From: Ampullaceana balthica
Lineage: Eukaryota; Mollusca; Gastropoda; Lymnaeidae
Assembly: GCA_944989445.1 (NCBI GenBank)
Contig: CALYLW010000991.1
Span: 124,501-188,500, forward strand
DNA length: 64,000 nt
Reading direction: 5' to 3'
Positions 33,046 through 45,614 of the stretch are shown piece after piece (position 1 is the first letter of the stretch; every line of letters starts with the position of its first letter). A program made the translations under genes and the position numbers. The notes beneath the pieces were generated by a model. That model saw only the letters and a program-made list of their open reading frames with translations, made no database searches and was not told where the DNA came from.

Positions 33046-33715
33046 TGGCCGTCCATTAATGACATCCCGAGATTATAGCCGATTTCATTCACACGTCACG
33101 CGTCGTCACTAAAAGTTCGACATCCCCCTCTCTTTTCCAATATTACGTCACAAAAATGCCCCTTCTCCCCCCAACAAAACATTTTTTAATTTGAAAATTT
33201 GCATGTTTCAAATCACCTTTTGTCATTTAAGTTTAAGCATGTATTTAGTGTAAGGCTGCACTTTAATATCGTAACACGCGCTAAGCCAATGTAACACACC
33301 ATTAAATAAATTGTAAACAAACAAATATTTTAGTACAACTTTTAAATTAAGTTACGCGTTTTGATATGCCGTGACATATGAAGAGCACAAGGGAAGAAAC
33401 AGCTATGTCACATTTTTGTTGTTCTGAGATATTCAAGTTTTAAAGTTCAAAATTATACAGATTTCTTATATATTTACTAAATAGATTTAAATTTTTCATA
33501 GGGTGAGAAACATATTTTTTTCAAAAAACCTCATTCAGAACATTTTTTTTATTTTTGATCTTCTATCAGATTCAGGGGATAACTAAAAAATTTCAAGAAT
33601 TTCACAAAGTCCTTTCTTCCCTTGAGGTATTCATTTCTTAAAGTACTCCATCCCCTTCGTCACAAATGGTCGACCCCCTTCCCCCTCTAGGTGCGTAATG
33701 TCATTTACGGACGGC
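33046..33715. mobile_element. CRE-bearing MITE copy with internal insertion
   Basis: GGCCGTCCATTAATGACATC at the left, CGTAATGTCATTTACGGACG at the right. About 250 bp of unrelated sequence (33380-33630) interrupts the shared interior. Confidence 0.75.
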
Positions 33716-33724
33716 ACCGCGAAG

Positions 33725-34135
33725 GGGCCGTCTACAAATGACGTCACGCGATTTTGGCAGATTTTTCACTGCCCCTCCCCCCTCGTCACAAAAACTTAGA
33801 CCACCCCCTTCAATTTGACGTCACAAAGTTTTGCGCTCCCCCCCCCCTGAATTTTCTATTTGAAAAAGAGCATTTTTAAAATCACTTTTTTGCCATTTAA
33901 GTATTTATTTAGAGTAGGCCTGCTCTAAATAAACAAACTCGCAATATCGTAACACGTGTGAAGTCATGTAAAACACCATGTAAAAAATCAAATATTTAAG
34001 AGGAACTTTTATTTAAAATTGCGAGTTTTGATGTGACGTCACATTTCTCTAACACCCCCTCCCCCACGTCACACATCGTCACAAATATGTAGACACCCCC
34101 CTCCCTTTTTTTCCCCTAGGTGAAGTTGCGTGAAA
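33725..34135. mobile_element. CRE-bearing MITE copy
   Basis: GGGGCCGTCTACAAATGACG to the TTTTGATGTGACGTCACATT block; the right terminus has decayed (CCTAGGTGAAGTTGCGTGA). Confidence 0.78.
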
Positions 34136-34286
34136 TCGCTGCCCCGTTGTGTGTATATAGCTAAGGCACCGGTGGGCGAAAGAGAAACTTCATCTATTTT
34201 CAAGAAATGGAAATATAAATCCGACGGATATATTTTAATAATGCGTAAACGTTTGGTCTGAATCAAATGTTAATTACTGCCAAGTT

Positions 34287-34430
34287 GGGCTGCGGAAATT
34301 AACGATTAATTTCTCGATTAATCGTTAAAAAATTTTATCGATTAAAATTATTTTAATCGATAAAAAATCGATTAAAATTAAAGAAAATATTTATAATATT
34401 ATTTTAAAATTTTATTAATAAACTAGCGTA
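34287..34430. mobile_element. Single end of ATCGATTAA-rich hAT family
   Basis: GGGCTGCGGAAATTAACGAT and following sequence match the left end at 29911. The other end is not found nearby. Confidence 0.6.
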
Positions 34431-35290
34431 TCATCCGTCAAAAATGACGGAGCTTTTCAGCTGAAATCTATTTATTTTGAAAAAATGCAATTTTTTTAGG
34501 GCGACTATGGCGCCCACCTTTTTCAAATCCCAACTAACTTGTCCTTGTTTGATAAATACGAAATATTAAACTTTCTGAAATGCACACAAAGTATATTATA
34601 ATAGGGGTTATAGGCACCCAATTTGTTTTTTTATTTTATAATTAACCATCATCAAATCCTCTTTTTACATTGTTCCCTTTTCCAAAATTAAAATATGAGC
34701 TAAAACTATGACGTCATATAATATTTTTTACAGCGCATCTTTAATTTACACACCTTTTGATGTGATGCATTGGTGCAGTAATTTGGTGCGCTGCTTTCTA
34801 AAATTAGTATCGTCACTGACAGACGTGACAATTGCAAATTATTTTGTTTACTAGCGTATCACCCGTCAAAAATGACGGAAGTTTTCAGCTGAAATCTATT
34901 TATTTTGAAAAAAAATGCAATTTTTTAGGGCGCCTACGGCGCCGATCTTTTTCAAAAGCCCAACTAACTTGTCCTTGTTTGATAAATACGAAATATTAAA
35001 CTTTCTTAAAAGTACACAAAGTATTTTATAATAGGGGTTGTAGGGCGCCTACGGCGCCCGCTTTGTTTTTTGATGTTATAATTAACCATCATCAAATCCT
35101 CTTTTTACATTGATCCCTTTTCCAAAATTAAAATATCAATATCAGCGAAAACAATGACACATATTTAATTTGCACACCTTTTGATGCATTGGTGCAGTAA
35201 TTTGCTGCGTTGCTTTCTAAAATTAGTAGCGCCACGGACAGACTGACACTACTTGCGTGACAATTGCAAATTATATAGTTTAATAACGCA
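34428..35290. repeat. Tandem duplication of an approximately 425-bp unit
   Basis: CTAGCGTATCATCCGTCAAA at 34433 and CTAGCGTATCACCCGTCAAA at 34852 start two similar copies sharing TTTCAGCTGAAATCTATTTA, CCCAACTAACTTGTCCTTG and CATTGGTGCAGTAATTTG. The palindromic GGCGCCTACGGCGCC occurs in the second. Confidence 0.85.
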
Positions 35291-36320
35291 TCCAATGGAA
35301 TAATATTTGGTCTCATATACATAAAAAAAAATTTTTTGCCAACCGCATCTCCTGAAACTGCAATGGTCTCATTTTGAATTCAAGGGGACAAGGTTGTTTT
35401 TTTTATTTTAAAAAACGAATTTGCAAATTTTACTCTCGAAGCACTTGATCGTACTTTATTAGCAAATGCATAAGTTTCAGAATATTGCCTATATTTGCAC
35501 TAGTATTATCCTCTCTGTGACCACTAAAGCCAAATTCTATTTTGCCATGATTTAATAATGTCAAATATTATAACACGAACTTCTTGCCCCTTTGTTTTGT
35601 TTTCTTTTACAACTTATTTTTATTCTTTTTTTAATAGGCTATTCTTTTTTTATCCTTTTTCTGATTTCTTTCATTTTCAAATACTTTGGAAGTGTTGAGC
35701 ACTTGTTAACGAGTGGCTACATTTGAAATTTTTTTTTGTCCGATATTATTCCATTAGATAAGCAACTTTGTTAATTATTTTTGTTTATCCAACAAAGCAG
35801 AAGACATTAAAATTAAAATGATGATGCTTTCGGAGAATACGCCATATAAGTACGCTAACAATTCCAGTGATTTACTTACGTTAAAATCATTCTCACGTTA
35901 CCCGTCTCATCTCTATTTTGGTGTAAAATCCGTGTCTATTTTGGAGAAGTTAAGTTAATATGTTGGACACTCTTTCAATCTTGCTGCACTTATAGCAATC
36001 TATTTATATCAATTTAGTTAATGTATGTTGTTAAAATTTTAGTAGTTTTTTAATTGAATGGATATGGCAATTTTAGCTTCAACAAGATGAGTGACTGACA
36101 AACTTGAATCAGTTGTAGGTACCAACACATCAGTGTAATTTTCTTATACTACTTCAGCCCCTTGGTTATAAATTTCAGTAGCTTTAGTATCAGAAGAATT
36201 TAGTTTAGATTCATTATAGCGTTTAAAGTTTTGTCATTAGACAAGTTCGCCAATTATAACAGATCCTTAATATCTTTTAATACATTTTACCTTAGCTTTT
36301 CTTTTATTAAACTTAATTTA
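35291..36320. other. Intergenic, nothing recognised
   Basis: AT-rich. It may be the interior of the element whose right end lies at 36738, but no coding remnant is seen. Confidence 0.4.
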
Positions 36321-36337
36321 AAGCTCTATTTTTTATA

Positions 36338-36738
36338 AACTAATTAACAACGAGGAATTTGCCACCCTAAACAAAATGCCGCCCTCATCATTAGATTTTC
36401 TAATGTTTAAAATTGATAGGGTACAGCAATTTTCGCTCCTACAACAGGCTCGGCTGTAAATTAAGTTAACAGAAGATCAGTGTTGCGTTCCCATGCTACT
36501 TAAGCCTCTTGGTTTTTCTGTTCATTAGCATAAGTAACAGAAGAATGTAATATTCAATATTGAGTTTGAAATTTCGGCAGAATAATCGTTCAGATATTTT
36601 ATAATAGTACCTTTATTTCTTTATTTAATTTCTTATTTGGTTTCTTTTATAAAAGCTATTTAACAACTAGGAATTTGCCGCCCCTAAAAAAGTGCCGCCC
36701 GGGGCATTTTCCCCCCTGCCCCCCTCGCTACGCCACTG
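36338..36738. mobile_element. Solo right end of hAT family, with internal duplication
   Basis: Ends CTCGCTACGCCACTG at 36738, matching the right TIR of the hAT at 3667-6029, preceded by GCCGCCCGGGGCA. A similar GAGGAATTTGCCACCC segment 300 bp upstream shows a tandem duplication of the subterminal part. No left TIR is found. Confidence 0.65.
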
Positions 36739-36843
36739 ATACGGTATGTATGTATGCATGTCCTTTACAGCTGACTACACTATTCATCCGATCGCCTTGA
36801 AACTTTGCAACATTGTTTTGTACGCTTTCGGGATGGTAACTAG

Positions 36844-36991
36844 CTATTTTATTTTAAGTTATGAAATTAAGAGAAATGAGGGGAAATATTTAAATGTATA
36901 CAGAATGTATACAGTCCAGTTATTTTAAGTTATGAAATTAAGAGAAATGAGGGGAAATATTTAAATGTATACAGAATGTATACAGTCCAGT
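36844..36991. repeat. Perfect 74-bp tandem duplication
   Basis: TTATTTTAAGTTATGAAATT through TATACAGAATGTATACAGTC occurs twice in succession with no visible difference, indicating a recent event. Confidence 0.88.
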
Positions 36992-38440
36992 GAGTAAAAG
37001 TGGCGTTTTTGTTGTGCTTGAAATGATTTAGACAATTTACATATAAAAGTGGACAAGTCTTACGAAAAATCTGAGACAGGAGAGCGACTAAAGAACGAGT
37101 TTATTTCGTTTCGCAAGACAATATTGTATGCCGTTTCCTTCTTATAACATTTTCAATCAATCATGTGTGTTAAAAATAAAATATAAACTTAATTTGTATT
37201 TCATTTATCATTTAGTTTTATCACAATTAATGAGATAATTCTTTACGCATCATTTATCTATTTAATTTTGGGTTGCTTAAAGATATATAGACTATTAGTT
37301 TATTTTAAATTTTAAGGCTTTTAGGTATCCCGATTTATCGACATTAAATTATCTACTATAATGTGTCTTAAATACAAAGAAAAATATTGAAAATACTTTT
37401 TTAAAATAAATTTTGTTTAATCTGACTACGGCATCGGTATTGCAATAACCTTTGTCAATGAATTAATCTATCAGACGGTAAAATTATTAAATGACAAATT
37501 CTCTGAACCAGAGAAGAAATAAAACTAATGTTTTCATAATCTATGATGGATATATTAAACCAAAGAAGGCATTGAATGTCTTGGTTGCTTTGCCAACAAT
37601 TCTTTAAGGTCGCTTATTAAACAAAAATAAAAAGGGGGGATTTCGGGAAGAATTGGGGAGGGCATCAATAAAAGTACATTACAATAGTATATAAAAAATT
37701 TGTTTCATTAAAAAAAAATAATAATAATAATTCAACCATGACAAACTATTAGTTATTTTATTTCTAAGCAAGGTTAAAAATTCAAATTCAATATTTTTTA
37801 ACTTAACAAAATAAAGGTACAAATAAAAAAACTTCTTTAACAACAAGCGAAAAACAACAGCACAAACAAATTTTCAATCAATCGTCTTCAAGGATAATAT
37901 TTTTTTTAATTGAAATGTTGGCTATCCCCCTTCCCCCTAAATGTTTCCCTGTACCATATTCAACAAATCATGAGCGCAAATGCGATCATTAAATAACACG
38001 TTAATCCCAAAGTTTGACGGATTATTCAGATGACAACACTTACCTTATAAGGAGTCGTCTCTTAGTTGGCGGGGAGAACACACGAACTGCAAACACTGTG
38101 CTACTACAACAATTAGGTCACTTTGCGCAATGTTGATATAGGTTATGTTACGAACAACACACTCGTGGTGGTATCGAGCTGAATGGTGCGGTGTTCTTAT
38201 TTTCATGTTATATCAATTGCAAATAAAAAAATTAAGAATAACTTAAAATTTTCAGCTTTGTTTTCTAAGACTCTGTTCAAATTTTATATTTCTTATTTTT
38301 TAAAATCTGTAGAAAAGTACATCCTTTAAAACATTTTTAAATTGGAGAGAAGGTCCAGGGCTGTATGTGTATGCATCGTAAACGCATTTTTTTCAGAAAC
38401 TGAATTTCGGAAGATTAGCTAGTAAGTTACGAAGAAAAAT
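36992..38440. other. Intergenic, nothing recognised
   Basis: AT-rich; no exon supported. Confidence 0.45.
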
Positions 38441-38444
38441 TGAC

Positions 38445-38665
38445 AGGAAGCTGGGTGGTCGAGAGAGAAGTGGCACGGGAAGTTGGGTGGTCGAAAGAGA
38501 AGTGGCACAGGACGTTGGGTGGTCAAAAGAGAAGTAGCATAGGAAGTTGGGTGGTCAAAAGAGAAGTAGCACAGGACGTTGGGTGGTCAAAAGAGAAGTA
38601 GCATAGGAAGTTGGGTGGTCAAAAGAGAAGTAGCACAGGAAGCTGGGTGGTCGAGAGAGAAGTGT
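38445..38665. repeat. About 33-bp minisatellite, 6 to 7 copies
   Basis: Unit about GGAAGTTGGGTGGTCAAAAG plus AGAAGTAGCACA, with GTCGAGAGAGAAGTGG variants at both ends. Confidence 0.9.
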
Positions 38666-38669
38666 GGGG

Positions 38670-39479
38670 TGGGGTTGTGTTGGGGTTGTTGGTGGGTTGG
38701 CCTGAGACTTACCTCCCCTTGCTATTATATCTGGACGAGTGGACCAGCTAGGGGTTTAGTCAGTGGAACCTTAAGAGGACCAACATAAATTCTGCCTCAT
38801 CCACAAAAGTATTCTCTGCCACCCATTTATATAGGGGGAAAAACTAACAACACCAATACTAAACAACAGTGCTGCCTGTCTCCTCCACTAATCCGGGGAA
38901 AAATCAAAACAAAACGAACAACAGTTGCCTAAGGGAACATTTATGAACTGACCAATTCAACAGTGTGAGTGCCCTCCAAAGATTTCACTTGACCAAAGTA
39001 AATGAGAATTAAAAAATTGAGTTTATTTAAAACAAATTTAAATAACAGGAACGCCTCCACCTAGCGCCACTAAATGACTCTAGCCCTTGTGAAATCGCTC
39101 ATGTGTTAGTTGTCCCGTCAAGATGATTTCAATCGTTATTGGTATTAAGATCACAACTACCTGGATTACCCCGCTTGAAATGGACGTTGGCTTATGTTTA
39201 CCTCGTCACAGGAATTATCGATATCCTCACCTCATGTCTTACACACTGATGCTGTAGTAGTGACATACCGAAGGAAACAGGCGATAAACATTAGCATTCT
39301 TTTTACTTCTAGATATAATCAACTATATAAGAACACAGTTGTAAGTGTTATTTTACCATTCCGTTGTTTTAACGTTACTTATGTTGAGCTTATCAACCCT
39401 TTGACCCACGTTCTGTTTGACATGATGATATCTAAAATAAAGATGTATGCCGTTCATTGGTGTTTGCCTAACGTCTAGC
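38670..39479. other. Intergenic, nothing recognised
   Basis: Contains an unremarkable 94-codon frame at 39194-39478 that I do not recognise and do not support as a gene. Confidence 0.4.
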
Positions 39480-39675
39480 CAGAGGCGTCACTAGGGTTGG
39501 TGTCAACCAGTATGGTAGCTCATGGTGTCACCCCCTAGAGACTTACCCCATAAACCAAATCCGAGTCTGCCAGTGCCAAATAACAGGAACATACAGATTT
39601 TCACATTTGGTGTCACCCCTTGTCACGGTGTCACCTGGTGAGGTCCGCACCCCCACCCCGGCACCCCTCCCATCA
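39480..39675. mobile_element. Truncated hAT-like MITE (GGCGTCACTAG end)
   Basis: Begins CAGAGGCGTCACTAGGGTTG and has repeated GGTGTCACC blocks, then GGTCCGCACCCCCACC. The right TIR is missing. Confidence 0.6.
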
Positions 39676-41302
39676 TTAGTTATGTGTTATTTCTTAAACT
39701 TCTTGTCTACAAGCTGTATACTAGTACAACTAGATAGTTCAAAATGCAGAGTGTGTTGGTAGGAATTTAAAGGTGTTCCTTTGAAGGGTCGCCTTTAGCC
39801 AGCAGCAGTACAATTGCTTGACTTCGACCAAATGCCAGCAGTGACACACTTTTGTGTTTCCCATTTATTTTATTCAGAAATGGTTTTCTCGATTAAAACT
39901 TTGTAGTTTTCCTAAGATGTCGCCAAAAAACATTAAGACCCCCCCCCCTCACACACACACGGTGTGGACCTCAATTTATGCTCTGATGCTTTCAAAGGGT
40001 GACATTTTGAGAATCCATGTCTTGTTATATCAAGATTGAGACCTATTCGTTGTCTATTCGTTGTACTATTTTTTAAAGTAAATTGACCTATCCCCCCTCT
40101 TTTTTTATTTGGTCTTACAAAAAAATTGTATGTATAAGTAGGCTTTAGAAAAGTAATTTAAATTGAATCGTTAGACAAAGCAAGTGAGAGGGCGCCCTGT
40201 ATATTTTTCAAATTTTCTTATACATCTCGCAACAAAGTTGTCAACGACACCTCCCGCCTCCTTCTAAAATATCAAAACTCTATGCAGTTGGTTTCTAAAC
40301 CAATGAAGTTGTAACCCCTGAGCTGTTCACTCTCTAAACGTACCTAGAGCTCTACTCATTGTAATCCTATAATTGGACCTCAGACTGTTTAGTTAAAAAA
40401 CAGAGACACAGCACGATAAAAAAACACATCAAAGCAATATCCTCATGTAATCATGGGGAATATTTGGAAACAATGACTCATTACAGGAACTGGAATGTTT
40501 CATAGTAAGAAATGGTATTTTTCCTCATTACTCATACAGGCACGTCTGGTACAGTAACCTTTGCGGGTGGTTTTCATGATTAAGTCTATAAATCAACCCA
40601 CCAAGATACAGAATTAGGGGCCAAAGTTTCTTCCATGGTACTTAAATAACCGAGGCCACAGATTGATACCCAAAAATAACAAACCGTTACACCATTGAAC
40701 TACTGTCAGGTCCACCTGAGTCAGGCAGGAGACAATAATTTGTTCAAATCAAAGAATCTAAAGAAGGTATGTTATGTTCAATTAGTGAATAATTCAATAA
40801 TACATATTTACATTATTATCATAAAGAAAAATACGATGTTTTTTGTGTTATTACTTTTAGGCGCGGTTGGGGTGGGGTGAGTTGGGAAGATTGTCATGTA
40901 GCTGCTTGTCCAATATATAAACGGCTCTTAAAGTAGTTTATTTGTTGTTGTTTTTTTAACGTGTTTAAGCAAAATTTGTGCTCGTATGTTCAAACAAAAA
41001 TCATGTATTGATACACTGTCATCGTTGGATAAATCTTAGTGCAGTAATTACTGGCCACACACCACAAAAAGCAAATCATTGAAAATGAAAACGTGAATGA
41101 ACGTATTAAAACTGAGACTATCTCCTTTGTTTCCAGACATCAACTCTTAATTAATTCTTGTTTATTTTGTACAACTATGTACTTCTTAGTCGCATTCTAT
41201 TACCATGAACCGTGGCGTTAGGCAAGCGGCGAAACGTCAGTTGTGTGTACACAGGAAGCCGTAGTTGCAAACCTGTAATAAAATGTCTTAGGCCGTTGGG
41301 TC
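39676..41302. other. Intergenic, nothing recognised
   Basis: No exon, RNA gene or element end supported. Confidence 0.4.
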
Positions 41303-41319
41303 GTCTAGAGCAGTGATTC

Positions 41320-43385
41320 TCAACCTTTTGAGATTCAAGGACCACTTTAAAAATCTGTGTCATAGCAACGGACCATGCACTACTGACAATTGTGCTACTG
41401 ACGTGCTGGATACATATATTCTGGTTTCACAGGAAATTCGTCCAATTTATCAAACATGTCAAAGTTACCCCGAAATAATTTTGTTTTCCAAAGATCAATC
41501 TTTTTCGTAACAGCAGACATTTTGCCGCTGAGAGTATTTAAATGTGTTTGCATCCCTTGCAGAGATGACTTAAGTTTATTAAATTCTTATACAAATTTTA
41601 GCCAAGTAAACAGCAACCCATTGTACAAGCTTTGATTTTTTTCTTCAAGAAACTCTCTCACAGCATCACGTAATTCAGTCTGTTAAACACTTTCCACGTT
41701 GATAACCAGTATGCATCAGTAGCTTTTCATGTTCAAGATCCATATTCGAACATAATTAATCAAAGAGACGAGAGTTTAGTGGACGAGACTTGATGACATT
41801 AACAACTTTTATGGCCTGATCAAAAATAGATTTCAAGTCTGTCTTCATTCCTTTACTCGTTAGTCTTTCTGGATTAATCATACAGTACGACAATGTGGCA
41901 GTTGGCACATTAGCACGCATACGTTTCCACAAACCTTTTCGTATTGCAGTCATTGCTGCAGCACCATCCGTGATAAACACAGACACACCAGGTCCAATCG
42001 ATGCAATTGGCTGACATATAGTTATCAAGATTAGCGAAATGTTCAGCACTAGTTGTCCGCCCCGGACTAGTTTTGCAAAACAAAAAATCTTCCTGCACTT
42101 ATCCATCCAGACATATCTGAAATAAGCCATTCGTTGTGACAAGCCGGAAACATCAGAAGATTCGTCAACTTGAAAAGCAAATTGTCTACAATCTTTCATC
42201 CTGGAAATCCACAGTTGTTCAGTGTCAGCTACTGGCAAAGAAATACGTTATCGTTTGAAATTGGTATGTTTTCAGTTTACTTGATATCACCATCGTCATT
42301 ATCACTCACGTGACCGTTGCGGTCGTTGAGGGAGTGCATGGACACATCAACCGATAACGATCTCCACATATGCCTATTTTGAGCGGCGACCAATAATTAA
42401 TGCAATTTTATCCCTGTCCATTCCTTTATGTTGTCCAGCCAGCTTTTCCGTGGTCGAACTCTTCGCCGGCCCCCTTCTACAGTGACTTGTAGGATAATTT
42501 TTGTCAGGGTATCATGTCGCAGTACATGATCGAACCATGCCATCTTGCATCTCTTAATTGTTGTTATGATGGTTTTCTTAATGACCGCAATAGAGTTTAT
42601 TCTGTCCCAGACATATTCATTGGTCTTATGTTCTAAATAGGAGATCTGGAGAATTTTCCTCATGCATTTGTTTTCAAATGCCTACAGCTTGCTTTCAGCG
42701 GCTGCCAATAGTGTCAAGGTCTCACATTAGTAAAGGACAATGGTTTTAACGAGAGCTCTGTAAATCCTGAGCTTTGTTGGCAGCCTAATTTTTTTGCTGT
42801 TACATATTTTGGTCAACTTCGTCATTGCGGCTATTGCCGACCAAATTCTAGCTCGAATTTTAGCTTCACATGTACCATCTCTGGATATAATTGCTCATTG
42901 ATATTTAAAGTTATAAACCTCCTCCAACTTTCGTTGGTTCATTACGATTTTGGCCATACTGGCAGCTGAGGAATTGGCCAATATCTTGCCTTGCCAAACA
43001 TCTCTTGACACATATCTATAGCAGCAAGAACTATCAGAGTTTCTGCAATTCTTTGAGGCTCTTTGGCCAGTGCAACTCGTATATCCACCGACACTGATGC
43101 TCTTAAAACACTTTCGTTGACTTTGGTTGCTTGTTGTTCGCAGGACTTCTGACTATCAAGTGGATTTGTTTTGCCCAGAAATTATTTCAATGGTTTCTCC
43201 TAGCAGACATTATGATTAGCTTTAAGAAGTATTCCGAGTTTTTAAGGTTTCATCGCTTCATGTGCAAGAATTTGCGAACATATCACACACTATTGTCTGG
43301 TTTGATCATTTACAATTAGGCATATAAACCCAAAGCGCCAATACTCTTCATCATACCGTGGTATGAAAATTCATATTTTCCCCCC
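41320..43385 (-). pseudogene. hAT transposase pseudogene (ZBED5/SCAND3-like)
   Basis: Read on the minus strand from 43385. RYDEEYWRFGFICL and CVICSQILAHEAMKP form a BED-like zinc finger. SVSVDIRVALAKEPQRIAET and AAIDMCQEMFGK follow, then the LINE insertion. The reading resumes at 42238 with FAFQVDESSDVSGLSQ, FITDGAAAMTA and VIKSRPLNSRLF. The C-terminal part includes FNKLKSSLQGMQTHLNT and KKIDLWKTKLFRGN (about 41580-41420). Stops, frameshifts and the insertion show it is dead. Confidence 0.88.
42280..42965 (-). pseudogene. LINE ORF2 C-terminal fragment inserted in hAT transposase
   Basis: Minus strand: MTKLTKICNSKKIRLPTKLR then IYRALVKTIVLY (about 42845-42725), MRKILQISYLEHKTNEYVWD (42663 on), KMAWFDHVLRHDTLTKIILQ, VEGGRRRVRPRKSWLDNIKE. 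This is the region after the reverse transcriptase in RTE/CR1-type elements. The 3' end has GATGGTGATATC-like repeats. 5'-truncated. Confidence 0.85.
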
Positions 43386-43579
43386 TCTCTTTAACTGCTT
43401 TTTTGTTCACACACAGATTGTGAGTATGACTATGAGAAATAATTATTGTTGTCCTACTTCTTATGTTCGGTTATTTTCTTTATTAGAAATGTCTATGTGT
43501 TCAATCAATTTAATTATTTATTTCTTTAATAATTGTAATATTAATTTAAGGCTAATTTACTCATACATTTTCAAAAAAT

Positions 43580-44378
43580 TATTAACAACTAGAGTCTTGT
43601 AGAATCTAGATTGATTTCCGCTATAGCCATAAAAACTATTAACAACTAGAGTCTTGTAGAATCTAGATTGATTTCCGGTATAGCTATATAAACTATTAAC
43701 AACTAGAGTCTTGTAGAATCTAGATTGATTTCCGGTATAGCTATATAAACTATTAACAACTAGAGTCTTGTAGAATCTAGATTGATTTCCGGTATAGCTA
43801 TATAAACTATTAACAACTAGAGTCTTGTAGAATCTAGATTGATTTCCGGTATAGCTATATAAACTATTAACAACTAGAGTCTTGTAGAATCTAGATTGAT
43901 TTCCGGTATAGCTATATAAACTATTAACAACTAGAGTCTTGTAGAATCTAGATTGATTTCCGGTATAGCTATATAAACTATTAACAACTAGAGTCTTGTA
44001 GAATCTAGATTGATTTCCGGTATAGCTATATAAACTATTAACAACTAGAGTCTTGTAGAATCTAGATTGATTTCCGGTATAGCTATATAAACTATTAACA
44101 ACTAGAGTCTTGTAGAATCTAGATTGATTTCCGGTATAGCTATATAAACTATTAACAACTAGAGTCTTGTAGAATCTAGATTGATTTCCGGTATAGCTAT
44201 ATAAACTATTAACAACTAGAGTCTTGTAGAATCTAGATTGATTTCCGCTATAGCCATAAAAACTATTAACAACTAGAGTCTTGTAGAATCTAGATTGATT
44301 TCCGGTATAGCTATATAAACTATTAACAACTAGAGTTTTGTAGAATCTAGATTGATTTCCGGTATAGCTATATAAACT
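43580..44378. repeat. 57-bp minisatellite, 14 copies
   Basis: Unit includes TTAACAACTAGAGTCTTGTA and GAATCTAGATTGATTTCC. Copies are nearly identical. Two units (first and twelfth) share the same CGCTATAGCCATAAA variant, suggesting block duplication. As 57 is a multiple of three, the minus strand shows a 278-codon artefact frame of 19-residue repeats. Confidence 0.95.
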
Positions 44379-44689
44379 AAGCATAGAATCCAAACAGTTT
44401 GTTTTCAGCGCTATGATATTGGGTGCTTAAAATTATTAATAAATAATATTTTTAAAAAACACCATTTTTTAAACTTTTCGTTGTTTTTTTATTTAAATAT
44501 TTTTTTAGTTCTTGCTTTGTTGGCGGACCATCAGGCACATCTTCGCTGACCACTAGTGGTCCGCAGACCAGAGGTTGAGGAACACTGGTCTAGAGACGAG
44601 AATACTACAAACTGTTGTATTCATACTTATTATCAGCAGGCAAGATAACTCCAACTCCAAGCTGAAACATAACAAATTAAATCTTTACT

Positions 44690-45180
44690 AGAAGCCCCGC
44701 GGCGTAGCTTACGCCACAGACTCGCTCGTGGAGAGTGCAAAAAAGTGGAGAAGGAGCGGACACAAACTACAGCACGAAGAAATCAAAACTACGAGAGAGA
44801 ACGTCGGTTTGGGGGGGGGGAGGAACTTCCAACTCATTGTTGGTTTCGAGACATTCGCACTGTGGTTGTCTACCTACCCACGACTGACCACCCTTTACCA
44901 CATTAGCTTGCCAACCATAAACTGTGATTGGCCGACCCTAGCGAAGATCAGCCATTTTTGCAATAAAGGGGTAAAAGAACGAGCACAAATTAATAAAAAC
45001 AAATGTTTTCGCTGGGGCTTGAACCCAGGATTTTTCCCGTATAAGGCGGACGTGATAACCAGTACACTACGCATCTCACGTTATTCTGTGAAGGATCAAT
45101 GCAAGTGAACTCAAGGACCATTGTTGGTCTCGAGACATTGGTCGACCCCAGCGAGGCTCATTTGTCATGCTCGTTTGCAC
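44690..45180 (+). repeat. Dispersed repeat, copy 2, with tRNA-like segment
   Basis: Ordered blocks shared with 16420-16690 (GGCGTAGC, GTGCAAAA, AGCACGAAGAAATC, AACCATAAACTGTGATTGG, GACCCTAGCGA). Confidence 0.6.
45007..45086 (-). pseudogene. tRNA pseudogene, tRNA-Val-like body
   Basis: On the minus strand, GTAGTGTACTGGTTATCACG is a D-arm with A box, and GGGTTCAAGCCCC is a T-arm with B box, very like animal tRNA-Val. The anticodon stem and acceptor stem do not pair well, so I read it as a tRNA-derived remnant within a repeat, not an active gene. Confidence 0.65.
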
Positions 45181-45614
45181 ATACTACTTTTGGTGAAGGG
45201 GGCGGAAGGAGGGTTAGAGAGTCAGTGCGCGTGGTGTCCGGAATGGTTGGGCGACTTAGAGAATTATATATATAGATATGGGTCACCTTTACAATATCCC
45301 AAGTCAGGCAATTGGGAATTCTGTCGGTCAGTCCAATCCTTGAGAGCATCTTGAAATCAAAACTAACAATCTTACGCCGACCTCTAAAATCAAATAAAAC
45401 CAGCTCAACCCTCAAATCAATTATGAAACAAACGCTGACCTTGATGCCCCACGATCTGGTGTAATCACTGTGGGCAACAGTAAAATAATTCACAATAAAG
45501 TATATAACCACGCATGTCAAATCAAAAGAGACAGGTCCGTCATCTCGTATTTTGGCACCTTTACCAAATAGTTGTTCTTTCGCTAACATTCTCAAGATAT
45601 CTCATAATATCAGG

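Larger units (their letters stand above)
41311..44587 (-). mobile_element. 3.3-kb hAT (Buster/ZBED5-like) with perfect 8-bp target duplication
   Basis: Left end CAGTGATTCTCAACCTTTTG and right end AGGTTGAGGAACACTG form the TIR. The flanks are identical, GTCTAGAG (41303-41310 and 44588-44595). It carries a broken minus-strand transposase gene, an inserted LINE fragment (42280-42965) and a 57-bp minisatellite (43580-44378). Confidence 0.95.

Noticed and set aside
39194..39478. A 94-codon plus-strand frame
   Set aside because: Unremarkable composition, no homology recognised, chance length for this DNA.
43557..44393. A 278-codon frame of 19-residue SLYSYTGNQSRFYKTLVVN repeats
   Set aside because: It is the minus-strand reading of the 57-bp minisatellite inside a dead transposon, with no splice signals or unique domain.
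45007..45086. An active tRNA gene
   Set aside because: D and T arms are recognisable but acceptor and anticodon stems do not pair; it lies within a dispersed repeat.
45158..45595. A 145-codon minus-strand frame
   Set aside because: No recognisable domain, no splice or repeat context that supports it as a gene.
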